Of a DNA stretch of 64,000 bases, positions 43,751 to 51,403 are shown in pieces. The translations under genes were made by a program, and so were the position numbers. The notes beneath the pieces are model-generated. The model made no database searches, was not told where the DNA came from, and was given only the letters and a program-made list of their open reading frames with translations. Source of the stretch: Pseudomonas fulva 12-X. GTDB lineage: Bacteria; Pseudomonadota; Gammaproteobacteria; Pseudomonadales; Pseudomonadaceae. The stretch lies in contig NC_015556.1 of NCBI RefSeq assembly GCF_000213805.1, forward strand, positions 4,789,001 to 4,853,000, given 5' to 3'. The number at the start of each line of letters is the position of its first letter. Position 1 is the stretch's first letter.

Positions 43751-44506
43751 ATGCGACTCGAACTCGATCCCCAAGCCGACGACAGCCTGCTCGGCCAGTG
43801 CTACAGGCTTCATGGCCCGATCAGCCAGGCTGAGCTGCTCAAGGCATACGACGAGGCGCCAGCCGGCCACCAGCACCTGTTTACCCTGGAAGATCTCGGC
43901 CAGGCGCTCTACACCTCGATGCACGCCAGCCATTACCACGACCTCGACAGCGGTGACTGGCTGGAGCCCGCCGGTATCGAGCCGAGCTGGTTGGAAAACG
44001 GCTATCCGCGGGAAGACCTTACGGTGGCGCAACGTCTGCACATTCGCCGCCTGGGCTTTGGGCGACTGTTGCCGCAAACCTCGTTCGACAGCATCTTCGA
44101 AAAGGATCTGCGCCTGAACGAAGAGAGTCTGTCAGAACTGCAGGCCGCCAATAAGGATCTGGCCTCGCAACTTGACAGCGAATGCTATCTGCTGCGTATT
44201 CCGGCGCAGCGCGCTTGCGAGTCGCTCTACGGGTTCGCCAACGGCTACTTTTCCTGCGACCTTTCGCCGATGGAGAACTTCCGTCTGGCCGAGCACCTGG
44301 AAGATAACTACGGCTACCGGCTGTTCGGCCTTGGCGCCAGCCTGATCGCCTTCCGCCGTACACACTCGCTTGACGCGCAGCAGGCCTCGACGCTGCTCGA
44401 CCTGCTGGTACGCCTGTATGCCGGCGAGGAAAACACCTCCCAGGTTCGCGAGCTGTTCAAAGACAGCCTCGAGCGCGAGCTACTGGTGCTGCGCTATACC
44501 GAGTAA
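43751..44506 (+). CDS. Hypothetical protein
   Basis: A 251-residue soluble protein without signal peptide or membrane segments. I do not recognise the family. It is acidic, rich in Leu and Glu, with stretches such as ASHYHDLDSGDWLEPAG, LQAANKDLASQLDSE and MENFRLAEHLEDNYGYRLFGLGASLIAF. Codon use is normal for the genome. It converges on the LRR-kinase gene with a single base between the two stop codons, which has no terminator space and may make the two antagonistic in transcription. Confidence 0.7.
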   Translation: MRLELDPQADDSLLGQCYRLHGPISQAELLKAYDEAPAGHQHLFTLEDLGQALYTSMHASHYHDLDSGDWLEPAGIEPSWLENGYPREDLTVAQRLHIRRLGFGRLLPQTSFDSIFEKDLRLNEESLSELQAANKDLASQLDSECYLLRIPAQRACESLYGFANGYFSCDLSPMENFRLAEHLEDNYGYRLFGLGASLIAFRRTHSLDAQQASTLLDLLVRLYAGEENTSQVRELFKDSLERELLVLRYTE

Positions 44507-44507
44507 C

Positions 44508-45824
44508 TCAAACCTGTTGCTCAAGAAGACCTGCAAGCGCCCAATCGATCTCGACGAAGTCCGGACGGGCGCCGACCTCCGCTTGCTGGCAGCGCCGAAT
44601 CAGCTCGGCCAATTGCGCCCCATGCGCTACTGGCACCTCGCAGCGCTGCATCAACTCTTCGAGCAGAATGCCGAACGCACGCACCTCGATGCGCTGCAGC
44701 AAGGCCCGTTGCGCCGGTGCGGCGGCAGGCAGCAAAGACGCCGCGCCGAAGTCACCGAGCAGCGCGTTGCCGGCCTCGTCGATCAGGATGTTATGGCCGT
44801 AGAGATCGCCATGGGTGACGCCGCGCTCGTGCAGGTGACGCAGCGCCGAGGCGATGCCACTGGCAGTGCGCAGCGCCTTCACGAACGACGCGCGCCCGTC
44901 GCTCGGATAGACATCGCGGCTACAACTTTCCAGGCTAGGCGGCCCAGCGAGGATGCTGAAACGCGGCTCGACCAGGCTCAGCAGCAAGCCCTGCTCGCCT
45001 TGCGGATGGTCGACGACGCGGCCAATCGCGCCGATCAGATTGGCATGCTGGCCGACCGTGAGGCACGCGGCCATTTCGCTCTGCGGCGTACCATCGCTGG
45101 TCATCTGCCCCTTGAACAGTTTCAGGGCAACAGCTTCGCGCTGGCTGTCGGCCCGCTGCCAGTCGGCGCGGTGGATGATGCCCGATGCGCCCTGGCCCAG
45201 TACCTCGCCGAGCTGCAGGTCGGCCCAACGCACATCGGGCGCGTGGGACTCGGCGGCGTCCGCTTCATCGAAGGGGTTTCCGGCATGGGCCAGCCAGGCC
45301 AGGCTGGGCAGTTGCAGCAGGAAATCCGGCAAGGCGGGCAGTTGGTTGGCGCCGATGCGCAGCAGCTCCAGCTTGTGCAACCGCGCCAGGCTCGCCGGCA
45401 GCTCACGCAGGCGGTTACCGGCCAGCATCAGCTTCTGCAGCTCGCTGCAGTCGCCCAGCTCGGCAGGCAGGGTTTCCAGGCAGTTGTCGGTGAGAATCAG
45501 CCAACGCAGACGCGGCGGCAGCGCCCCCGCACTCAACTGGCGAATACGGTTGGACTTGAAGCCGAGCATACGCAGCGACGGGCAGCGGCCCACGGATTCG
45601 GGCACATGCTCGAAGCGGTTGTTCGAGCAGAACAGCACCTGCAGGCGATGCAGCCGGTGCAGATCCTCGGGCAGATCGCTGAGCTGGTTATCGCTCAGGT
45701 TGAGCACTTCCAGGCTGTCGGCCAGGCTGAATATTTCCCCGGGAAAGTGCGTGAGCGACGCGGACAGATCGAGGCGGCTGATGCCCTTGAGCTGGCCGAA
45801 ACGCAATTGGTCGAGGGTGTGCAT
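44508..45824 (-). CDS. Leucine-rich-repeat protein kinase
   Basis: A 438-residue cytoplasmic fusion. The N-terminal half (about 1-195) consists of eight or so leucine-rich repeats (LEVLNLSDNQLSDLPEDL, LQVLFCSNNRFEHVPESV, LRWLILTDNCLETLPAEL). The C-terminal half is a short Hanks-type kinase with Gly loop LGQGASGIIHRA, ATP Lys in AVALKLF, catalytic loop HGDLYGHNIL (Asp and Asn kept, Arg of HRD replaced by Gly) and DFG in LGDFGAASLL. It should be able to bind ATP. The substrate is unknown; the repeats may recruit a protein partner. ATG 45824 is preferred over an upstream start at 45884 because the repeats begin right after it. Confidence 0.82.
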   Translation of the reverse strand: MHTLDQLRFGQLKGISRLDLSASLTHFPGEIFSLADSLEVLNLSDNQLSDLPEDLHRLHRLQVLFCSNNRFEHVPESVGRCPSLRMLGFKSNRIRQLSAGALPPRLRWLILTDNCLETLPAELGDCSELQKLMLAGNRLRELPASLARLHKLELLRIGANQLPALPDFLLQLPSLAWLAHAGNPFDEADAAESHAPDVRWADLQLGEVLGQGASGIIHRADWQRADSQREAVALKLFKGQMTSDGTPQSEMAACLTVGQHANLIGAIGRVVDHPQGEQGLLLSLVEPRFSILAGPPSLESCSRDVYPSDGRASFVKALRTASGIASALRHLHERGVTHGDLYGHNILIDEAGNALLGDFGAASLLPAAAPAQRALLQRIEVRAFGILLEELMQRCEVPVAHGAQLAELIRRCQQAEVGARPDFVEIDWALAGLLEQQV

Positions 45825-46003
45825 CGAGGGTTGGCCTTGTTGCGGAGTTGGCGCGCCAGTGTACGCAATTACGATCTCAGCCACGCATAACTACATCTAT
45901 AAATATTCACAGGTGTAAGTCTGCCAGTGGTAAAAAGTCGAGGCAATGCTACTATCGGGGCAGCCTTATCCCAACTGGTAAACAATAATAGGACGTAGTT
46001 TTC

Positions 46004-46861
46004 ATGGAGCCAGTGAACCCATTGCCTGGACAATTACCACTGTTTTCAGACAGTCCAGAGGCTTCTTTTGATACTCAAGAGCCGTCACAGCCAGACAAGC
46101 AGTTTAGTAAATATGTTGTTTATGTGGATGAGAGCGGTGACCATGGATTGGAAAATATAGATGCGAACTATCCTGTGTTCGTACTCGCCTTTTGCGTATT
46201 CCATAAAAGCCACTATGCGCAACGCGTGGTTCCGTCAATTGAGAATTTTAAATTTAGGCATTTTGGCCACGATCTGGTTGTGTTGCATGAAACCGACATT
46301 CGAAAGGAGAAGGGACGCTTTAGGTTTGATAGTCGTCAGCACAAAGAGATGTTTCTTGACCAATTGACTGACATCATAGAAACCAGCAACTTTATCTTGA
46401 TCGGCTGTGTAATTGACAAAAGACACTTACGTGAGCGCAGTAGCAATCCTTATCACATTGCACTTGGCTTTTGCCTTGAAACACTTTATGAGTTAGTCGA
46501 GGAAAAGGATCAACATGATTTGACTACGCACGTTGTAGTAGAGTGCCGCGGAAAGCGCGAGGATGCTGAGCTTGAATTGGAATTCCGACGCATCTGCGCT
46601 GGAGATAATAAATTTGGCAAGCTCTTACCCTTTGAAATCGTTTTCGCAGATAAGAAAACCAACTCGTCAGGTCTCCAGTTAGCCGATTTGGTAGCACGGC
46701 CTATTGGACTCTCCGTAGTAAAGCCAAATCAACCGAATCGTGCGTTCGACTTACTAACTCGGAAATTCTTTTGTAGCGGCGGGCGTATGCACGTGGGGAT
46801 AGGTTTTGATGGCTGGGGGCTGAAAATTCATCCTCCCCTAGAAAGCGAAAGGCCCCGGTGA
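46004..46861 (+). CDS. DUF3800 domain-containing protein
   Basis: A 285-residue protein with the DUF3800 hallmarks YVDESGDHG near residue 41 and SGLQLADLVARPIGL near 225. These conserved acidic residues recall RNase H-like nucleases, though the family has no settled activity. The gene is far richer in A/T than all neighbours and uses many rare codons (TTT, ATA, AAA), which points to recent horizontal transfer. DUF3800 genes are often found in mobile or defence islands; here it stands alone, with no transposase, integrase or toxin partner visible. Confidence 0.85.
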   Translation: MEPVNPLPGQLPLFSDSPEASFDTQEPSQPDKQFSKYVVYVDESGDHGLENIDANYPVFVLAFCVFHKSHYAQRVVPSIENFKFRHFGHDLVVLHETDIRKEKGRFRFDSRQHKEMFLDQLTDIIETSNFILIGCVIDKRHLRERSSNPYHIALGFCLETLYELVEEKDQHDLTTHVVVECRGKREDAELELEFRRICAGDNKFGKLLPFEIVFADKKTNSSGLQLADLVARPIGLSVVKPNQPNRAFDLLTRKFFCSGGRMHVGIGFDGWGLKIHPPLESERPR

Positions 46862-46877
46862 TCGCACCGAGGCCATG
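46854..46877 (+). terminator. Hairpin at the end of the DUF3800 gene
   Basis: GGCCCCGGTG, ATCG loop, CACCGAGGCC with one mismatch. It begins inside the last codons of the DUF3800 gene. There is no T run, so terminator function is only likely. Confidence 0.45.
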
Positions 46878-46984
46878 ACGCCGACCGGGAACCCCCAGTC
46901 CATTTCCGGTAATTCTAGAGCCTACTCTTCAGCAAGCGCAAGCCTATATCCTTGTTTAGCGCTGTGATATTTCTCAGTTTGAAG

Positions 46985-47740
46985 CTAGCGGTAGCTGTCT
47001 TCCGTGAGAGGTATGGCCTCAATGTGGCAGTAATCCGCACCCAGCTCACCCGCCAGTTGCACGGCACGCCCCAGACGGATCGGCGCGCACTCGATATCCA
47101 CCAGGGTGGCCGGGCATGGGCTGGGCGCCAGCGCCGGCCATTCGCGCAAACGCCCATCCGTGACCACCAGCAGGCGTCGCGCCTCGCTCGGCTTGAGGCG
47201 TTGCCGGCGCTGCAGCCAGTCGTGGGCCTGCTGCAGCGCCGGGATCAGCGGGCTGCCACCGCCTGCGCCGAGGTCGCTCAACCAGCCTTGTAGAGCGCCA
47301 GAGGCTTTCTGGCCCTGCCAGTGCCATTGCGGCTGCGCGCCGTGGGCGTCGAGCACGGCGATGCGGGCACGCTCCCGGTAGGCCCGCTCGAACAGCTCGG
47401 CGAGCAGGCCCTTGGCCTTGCTCAGGGCGCCGTGGCGACGGGTGGAGGCCGAAGCATCGACGACGATCAGCCAAAGCTGTGTAGGTGCATTGCTGCGCGG
47501 TCGACGTTGCAGGTCGGCACGACGCCTGGGCTTGCCTTGCAGCAAGGTGGCGAGCCAGTCGATGGCGCCGCTGTCGCCGCGCCGCTTGGCTCCGCTGCGC
47601 CCGCCTGCCTGTTTGCCTGGTGTCGGTCTGGCATCCGTCCCCGCCTTGGCGCGCGGGGGAATGCCTAGGGCTTTTTTGCCCAGCGCGGCGGCTCGCGGCG
47701 CTCGCCGGTATTTTGCGTTTGCGCGGGCAGCTCGCCCCAC
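46985..47740 (-). CDS. VWA-domain protein, chelatase D-type subunit
   Basis: A 251-residue protein. A basic, low-complexity N-terminus (about 1-85) is followed by a von Willebrand A domain with an intact metal-dependent adhesion site: DASAS (95-99), GGGSPL and TDGR. It matches the C-terminal half of magnesium/cobalt chelatase D subunits, without their N-terminal AAA part. With the ChlI-like ATPase it probably energises CobN in cobalt insertion. The start is GTG at 47740 with GAAGGG upstream; it lies 76 bases inside the end of the ATPase gene in another frame, an unusually long overlap. Confidence 0.8.
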   Translation of the reverse strand: MGRAARANAKYRRAPRAAALGKKALGIPPRAKAGTDARPTPGKQAGGRSGAKRRGDSGAIDWLATLLQGKPRRRADLQRRPRSNAPTQLWLIVVDASASTRRHGALSKAKGLLAELFERAYRERARIAVLDAHGAQPQWHWQGQKASGALQGWLSDLGAGGGSPLIPALQQAHDWLQRRQRLKPSEARRLLVVTDGRLREWPALAPSPCPATLVDIECAPIRLGRAVQLAGELGADYCHIEAIPLTEDSYR

Positions 47741-48672
47741 TGCCCTTCGCCTGCAGCGGGTTGTTCGCTCGGCGCCTGGGGCGGCGGGCTGGCTGGCGGT
47801 TGCGCCTGTTGCTGCGGCGGCGTGTGGCGACGACGGTGGCGCAGCACGAAGTCGGCCACGGCCTCGATATCTTCCTCGCCGATGGCGTCGGCGCCGCGCC
47901 AGGCGGCATGGGCGCGGGCGGCGCGCAGCCAGACCAGATCGGCACGCAGGCCATCGACGCCAGCGGCGAAGCAGCGCTCGGTGATCGCGTCGAGCGCCCG
48001 GTCATCGAGGGCGATGCTCGCCACGCGCGCGCGCGCCTGCCCGCAGCGCGCGGCCAGGGCCTGCTGCTGCTCGGCCCACCTGGCAACGAACGCCTGGGGG
48101 TCGGCATCGAAGGCCAGGCGACGGCGGACGATCTCGGCGCGCGCTCCCGGCTGCGGCTGGCCATCCAGGGCCAGGTTGAGGCCGAAGCGGTCGAGCAGTT
48201 GCGGGCGCAGCTCGCCTTCTTCGGCGTTCATGGTGCCGATCAGGACGAAGCGCGCAGCGTGGCGGTGGGAAATGCCGTCGCGCTCGACGTGGTTGACGCC
48301 GCTGGCCGCCGCATCGAGCAGCAGGTCGACCAGATGATCGGGCAGCAGGTTGACCTCATCGACGTACAGCACGCCGCCATGAGCCTTGCTCAGCAGGCCC
48401 GGCGAGAACTGCGCGCGGCTTTCGCCCAGGGCCGCGTCCAGGTCGAGGGTACCGACGATGCGCTCTTCGCTGGCGCCTAGCGGCAGGGTGACGAACACGC
48501 CGCTTTCCAGCAGCGCGGCCAGGCCGCGGGCCAGGGTCGACTTGGCCATGCCCCGCGGGCCTTCGATCAGCACGCCGCCGATCGCCGGATCGACCGCCAC
48601 CAGGCACAGCGCCAATTTCAGGGAGTCGGCGCCGACCACGGCGGCGAGGGGGAAATGGACGGTGTCGGTCAT
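47665..48672 (-). CDS. ChlI-like AAA+ ATPase, chelatase I subunit
   Basis: A 335-residue AAA+ ATPase of the magnesium-chelatase I class. Walker A is GPRGMAKST (38-46), Walker B is LYVDEVNLL near 107, and the [20 protein letters not shown] region is typical of BchI/ChlI. The C-terminus is a Pro/Gln-rich tail. In pseudomonads such ChlI/ChlD pairs stand in for CobS/CobT as partners of CobN. The ATG at 48672 is chosen because the conserved domain begins there; an upstream in-frame ATG at 48768 would overlap the divergent LOG promoter. Confidence 0.85.
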   Translation of the reverse strand: MTDTVHFPLAAVVGADSLKLALCLVAVDPAIGGVLIEGPRGMAKSTLARGLAALLESGVFVTLPLGASEERIVGTLDLDAALGESRAQFSPGLLSKAHGGVLYVDEVNLLPDHLVDLLLDAAASGVNHVERDGISHRHAARFVLIGTMNAEEGELRPQLLDRFGLNLALDGQPQPGARAEIVRRRLAFDADPQAFVARWAEQQQALAARCGQARARVASIALDDRALDAITERCFAAGVDGLRADLVWLRAARAHAAWRGADAIGEEDIEAVADFVLRHRRRHTPPQQQAQPPASPPPQAPSEQPAAGEGQWGELPAQTQNTGERREPPRWAKKP

Positions 48673-48785
48673 GGGGCGATCCGGGCTGGGCAAAGGCGGC
48701 ATTGTAGCAGCGGGCGGTCGAATCGCTCGCAGCTGATCTGCTAAGGTCGGCGGCTTCGTTTGCGCCATCCACTAGGGAGAACTCG

Positions 48786-49364
48786 ATGCGCCTGTGCATT
48801 TTCTGTGGCTCCAACGCGGGCTCAAATCCCGTTTACCTCGAGGCCGCCACGCGCCTCGGCAAAACCCTCGCCGAGGCCGGCATCGGCCTGGTGTACGGCG
48901 GCGCTTCCGTCGGCCTGATGGGCGCCGTGGCCAACGCCGCGCTCGAAGCCGGTGGCGAAGTGATCGGGGTGATCCCGCGTTCGCTGTGGGAGAAGGAAGT
49001 CGCCCACACCGGCCTCGACGACCTGCGCATCGTCGACTCCATGCACCAGCGCAAGGCGCTGATGGCCGAACTGTCGGATGGCTTCATCGCCCTGCCCGGC
49101 GGTGTCGGCACCCTGGAAGAGCTCTTCGAGGTATGGACCTGGGCGCAACTGGGCCATCACCAGAAGCCCTGCTCGCTGCTCAATATCAACGGTTACTACG
49201 ACCGCCTCGCGGCATTCCTCGATCACATGGTCGACGAAGCCTTCGTCAAGGCGCCGCACCGCGAGATGCTGATCGTCGAGCAGGATATCGACGCGCTGCT
49301 GGCGGCGATCGATGGCTATGAGGCGCCGCAGGTGGGTAAATGGATCGGTCGCAAGGAGACCTGA
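48786..49364 (+). CDS. LOG-family nucleotide phosphoribohydrolase (TIGR00730)
   Basis: A 192-residue Rossmann-fold enzyme with [14 protein letters not shown] at the N-terminus, the [13 protein letters not shown] loop and the signature [12 protein letters not shown] (102-113). LOG proteins cleave the N-glycosidic bond of cytokinin nucleotides or AMP-like nucleotides. The bacterial role is often purine salvage or housekeeping. It is divergent from the chelatase genes and coupled to a Nudix hydrolase gene through a TGATG overlap. Confidence 0.88.
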   Translation: MRLCIFCGSNAGSNPVYLEAATRLGKTLAEAGIGLVYGGASVGLMGAVANAALEAGGEVIGVIPRSLWEKEVAHTGLDDLRIVDSMHQRKALMAELSDGFIALPGGVGTLEELFEVWTWAQLGHHQKPCSLLNINGYYDRLAAFLDHMVDEAFVKAPHREMLIVEQDIDALLAAIDGYEAPQVGKWIGRKET

Positions 49365-49792
49365 TGAGCGCGCAACCACGACTGGGCTGCGGCGCCGCCA
49401 TCGTGCAGGACGGCCGTCTGCTGCTGGTACGCCGCCTGCGTGAGCCGGAAGCCGGCTGTTGGGGGCTGCCCGGCGGCAAGGTGGACTGGCTGGAGCCGGT
49501 CGAGCAGGCGGTGCGCCGCGAAATCGAGGAAGAGCTGGCCATCCGCCTGACGTCGCTGAGCCTGCTCTGCGTGGTCGATCAGATCGACGCGCAGCGCGGC
49601 GAACACTGGTTGGCACCGGTCTACCTGGCCGATACCTTCGACGGTGAAGTGCGCAACGTCGAGCCCGAGAAACACAGTGACATCGGCTGGTTCGACCTCG
49701 ATGGCCTGCCAGAGCCGCTGACCGTGGCGACGCGCAAGGCAGCGTGCGCGCTCAACGAACGGCGCTTGCAATCGACCACCGCGATGAATTAA
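49364..49792 (+). CDS. Nudix hydrolase
   Basis: A 142-residue pyrophosphohydrolase. The Nudix box runs from the GLPGGKVDWLE strand through the helix REIEEEL (52-58), so the catalytic Glu residues are intact; the usual Gly after the EE pair is Ala. It resembles the CTP-pyrophosphohydrolase/MutT-like group. The substrate is unknown. The ATG shares bases with the LOG gene stop (TGATG) and has AAGGAG upstream, so the two nucleotide-processing enzymes are made together. Confidence 0.85.
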   Translation: MSAQPRLGCGAAIVQDGRLLLVRRLREPEAGCWGLPGGKVDWLEPVEQAVRREIEEELAIRLTSLSLLCVVDQIDAQRGEHWLAPVYLADTFDGEVRNVEPEKHSDIGWFDLDGLPEPLTVATRKAACALNERRLQSTTAMN

Positions 49793-49819
49793 CGTCGAGC
49801 CCATTCAACGGAGCCGCAC

Positions 49820-49951
49820 ATGTCCACATCCCCGATCCTGAACGCTACCCGCCTCGATGCAGCCTGCATCGTGATCGCGCGTGCCCAGGCATCCGTGGTC
49901 GCCGCCGCCTCGTATTTTTATGGGTATTGGTTTAGCCACAGGCGCGCCTGA
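49820..49951 (+). CDS. Leader peptide 1 upstream of the DAHP synthase (aromatic codons)
   Basis: A 43-codon ORF with a ribosome site (CGGAG) 7 bases before ATG. Its product is MSTSPILNATRL... and near the end comes a cluster of aromatic residues, YFYGYWF (49913-49933), then SHRRA and stop. A strong terminator begins 50 bases after the stop. GGGTAT within the aromatic codons (49922-49927) can pair with ATACCC just past the stop (49951-49956). This is the layout of a ribosome-mediated attenuator that senses Tyr, Phe or Trp supply. The peptide itself probably has no other function. Confidence 0.7.
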   Translation: MSTSPILNATRLDAACIVIARAQASVVAAASYFYGYWFSHRRA

Positions 49952-50001
49952 TACCCCACAGGCGCCCTAGCAACTCAGGGTCGCCACCAGACAGTTTCTC
50001 G

Positions 50002-50041
50002 AAACCCCCGGTCGGCCTCCCGACCGGGGGTTTTGTTTTTT
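50002..50041 (+). terminator. Attenuator terminator in the aroF leader
   Basis: A perfect 14-bp stem AAACCCCCGGTCGG (50002-50015) with its complement at 50020-50033, a CCTC loop, and a T-rich tail (TGTTTTTT). It sits between two aromatic-rich leader ORFs and 180 bases upstream of the DAHP synthase start. It can only be meant to stop or regulate readthrough into that gene. Confidence 0.85.
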
Positions 50042-50074
50042 CCGGCACATCGATCGTTCACAGAGGATTTCACC

Positions 50075-50179
50075 ATGACTGCATACGCCACCTACCAGAC
50101 CTATTACCGCTACAGCTGGCGATTTACCGGCGCTCAAGCCGCTCAACCACTCAATCGAACATCCCATCGAGCCCGATAG
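50075..50179 (+). CDS. Leader peptide 2 upstream of the DAHP synthase (Tyr-rich)
   Basis: A 34-codon ORF with AGAGGA before the ATG. The first half is dense in Tyr codons: MTAYATYQTYYRYSWRF contains five Tyr, one Trp and one Phe within 17 residues. It then runs on with ordinary residues to a TAG 43 bases before the DAHP synthase ATG. Ribosome stalling at the Tyr codons could change folding of the GC-rich segment just past the ORF (GCGCCGCGCGCGG and CCGCGCC), possibly exposing the synthase ribosome site. No T run follows here, so control of translation is more likely than termination. Confidence 0.65.
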   Translation: MTAYATYQTYYRYSWRFTGAQAAQPLNRTSHRAR

Positions 50180-50222
50180 TGCGCCGCGCGCGGTAACGTC
50201 CGCGCCGGCCGAGGAAATCACC

Positions 50223-51311
50223 ATGTCCGTAGCCGTCAATTCCCGCTCCACCGCCAAAGCCGCCGACTTGCACCTGGTCGCCGCCCCGAGCCGTCGCCAC
50301 ACCACGCCTCTGCCTTCCGCCGCCCAATTGCGCGAAGAGCTGCCACTCTCGACCGCCCTCGCCCGCCAGGTGCAGCAGCAACGCCAGTCGATCCGCGCCA
50401 TTCTCGATGGCCATGACCCGCGCCTGCTGGTGGTGGTCGGCCCCTGCTCCCTGCACGACGATGCCGCCGTACTCGAGTACGCCGAGCGCCTGACCGCACT
50501 GAGCCAGCGCGTGGGCGATCGCCTGCTGCTGGTGATGCGCGCCTACGTCGAGAAGCCGCGCACCACGGTGGGCTGGAAGGGCCTGGTCTACGATCCGGCA
50601 CTGGATGGCAGTGGCGACATGGCCGAAGGCCTGCGCCGTTCGCGCAAATTGATGCTCAGGTTGCTGGAGCTGGGCCTGCCATTGGCCAGCGAGATCCTCC
50701 AGCCGCTGGTGGCCGGCTACTTCGACGACCTGCTCGGCTGGGCGGCCATCGGCGCACGCACCAGCGAGTCCCAGGTGCATCGCGAGCTGGTAAGCGGCCT
50801 GGAGATGCCGGTGGGCTTCAAGAACGGCACCGACGGCAGCCTCGGCATCGCCTGCGATGCCATGCGCTCGGCGGCCCACGCGCACCAGCACTTCGGCGTC
50901 GATACGCAGGGTCGCCCGGCCCTGGTGCAAACCCACGGCAACCCGGACACCCACCTGGTGCTGCGCGGCGGCCATGGCGCGCCGAACTACGACGCCGCCA
51001 GCGTCGCCACCGCGCGGGCCGAGCTGGAGCGCCAGGGCATCGCGCCACGGATCATGGTCGACTGCAGCCACGCCAACAGCGGCAAGAACCCGCTGCGCCA
51101 GCCCGAGGTACTCAGCGACGTGCTCGACCAGCGCCTGGCCGGCGATGGCTCGCTGCGCGCGGTGATGATCGAGAGCCACCTGCTCGACGGCGCCCAGAGC
51201 CTGGGCGGCGAACTGCGCTACGGCGTGTCGATCACCGACGGTTGTCTGGGCTGGGCCGGCACCGAACGCATGCTGATCGACGCCGCCATCCGCATGCGCC
51301 ACCTGGTCTGA
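50223..51311 (+). CDS. aroF: 3-deoxy-7-phosphoheptulonate (DAHP) synthase
   Basis: First enzyme of the shikimate pathway, joining phosphoenolpyruvate and erythrose 4-phosphate. The 362-residue protein is a type I alpha DAHP synthase with VVGPCSLHD (70-78), the active-site segment RAYVEKPRTTVGWKG, VGFKNGTDG, LRGG and the metal ligand region VDCSHANSGK. The N-terminal 45 residues are those that carry feedback regulation in this class. The two aromatic-rich leader ORFs and the terminator upstream point to end-product attenuation. It lies within the cobalamin region, as does a DAHP synthase gene near cobN in P. aeruginosa. The isozyme letter is by convention only. Confidence 0.88.
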   Translation: MSVAVNSRSTAKAADLHLVAAPSRRHTTPLPSAAQLREELPLSTALARQVQQQRQSIRAILDGHDPRLLVVVGPCSLHDDAAVLEYAERLTALSQRVGDRLLLVMRAYVEKPRTTVGWKGLVYDPALDGSGDMAEGLRRSRKLMLRLLELGLPLASEILQPLVAGYFDDLLGWAAIGARTSESQVHRELVSGLEMPVGFKNGTDGSLGIACDAMRSAAHAHQHFGVDTQGRPALVQTHGNPDTHLVLRGGHGAPNYDAASVATARAELERQGIAPRIMVDCSHANSGKNPLRQPEVLSDVLDQRLAGDGSLRAVMIESHLLDGAQSLGGELRYGVSITDGCLGWAGTERMLIDAAIRMRHLV

Positions 51312-51315
51312 CCTC

Positions 51316-51387
51316 GTAGCCTGGCGTTGAGCGTAGCGATACCCAGGACAGCTTTCCCGGGTATCGCTGCGCTCAACCACGGGCTAC
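51316..51387. repeat. Palindromic repeat after the DAHP synthase gene
   Basis: GTAGCC...GTTGAGCGTAGCGATACCC on the left is complementary, with a few mismatches, to GGGTATCGCTGCGCTCAAC...GGGCTAC on the right. A half-copy lies at 42057-42088. It separates the convergent synthase and ABC-F genes and may act as a terminator. Confidence 0.65.
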
Positions 51388-51403
51388 CACGTGGATTTAC
51401 GGA

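Noticed and set aside
45885..46984. DUF3800 region as a prophage or genomic island
   Set aside because: Only one gene has odd composition. No integrase, tRNA end, direct repeats or phage genes were seen on either side.
49793..50222. T-box riboswitch or unknown structured RNA in front of the DAHP synthase
   Set aside because: No T-box consensus is present, and two leader ORFs with ribosome sites and aromatic codons explain the region better.
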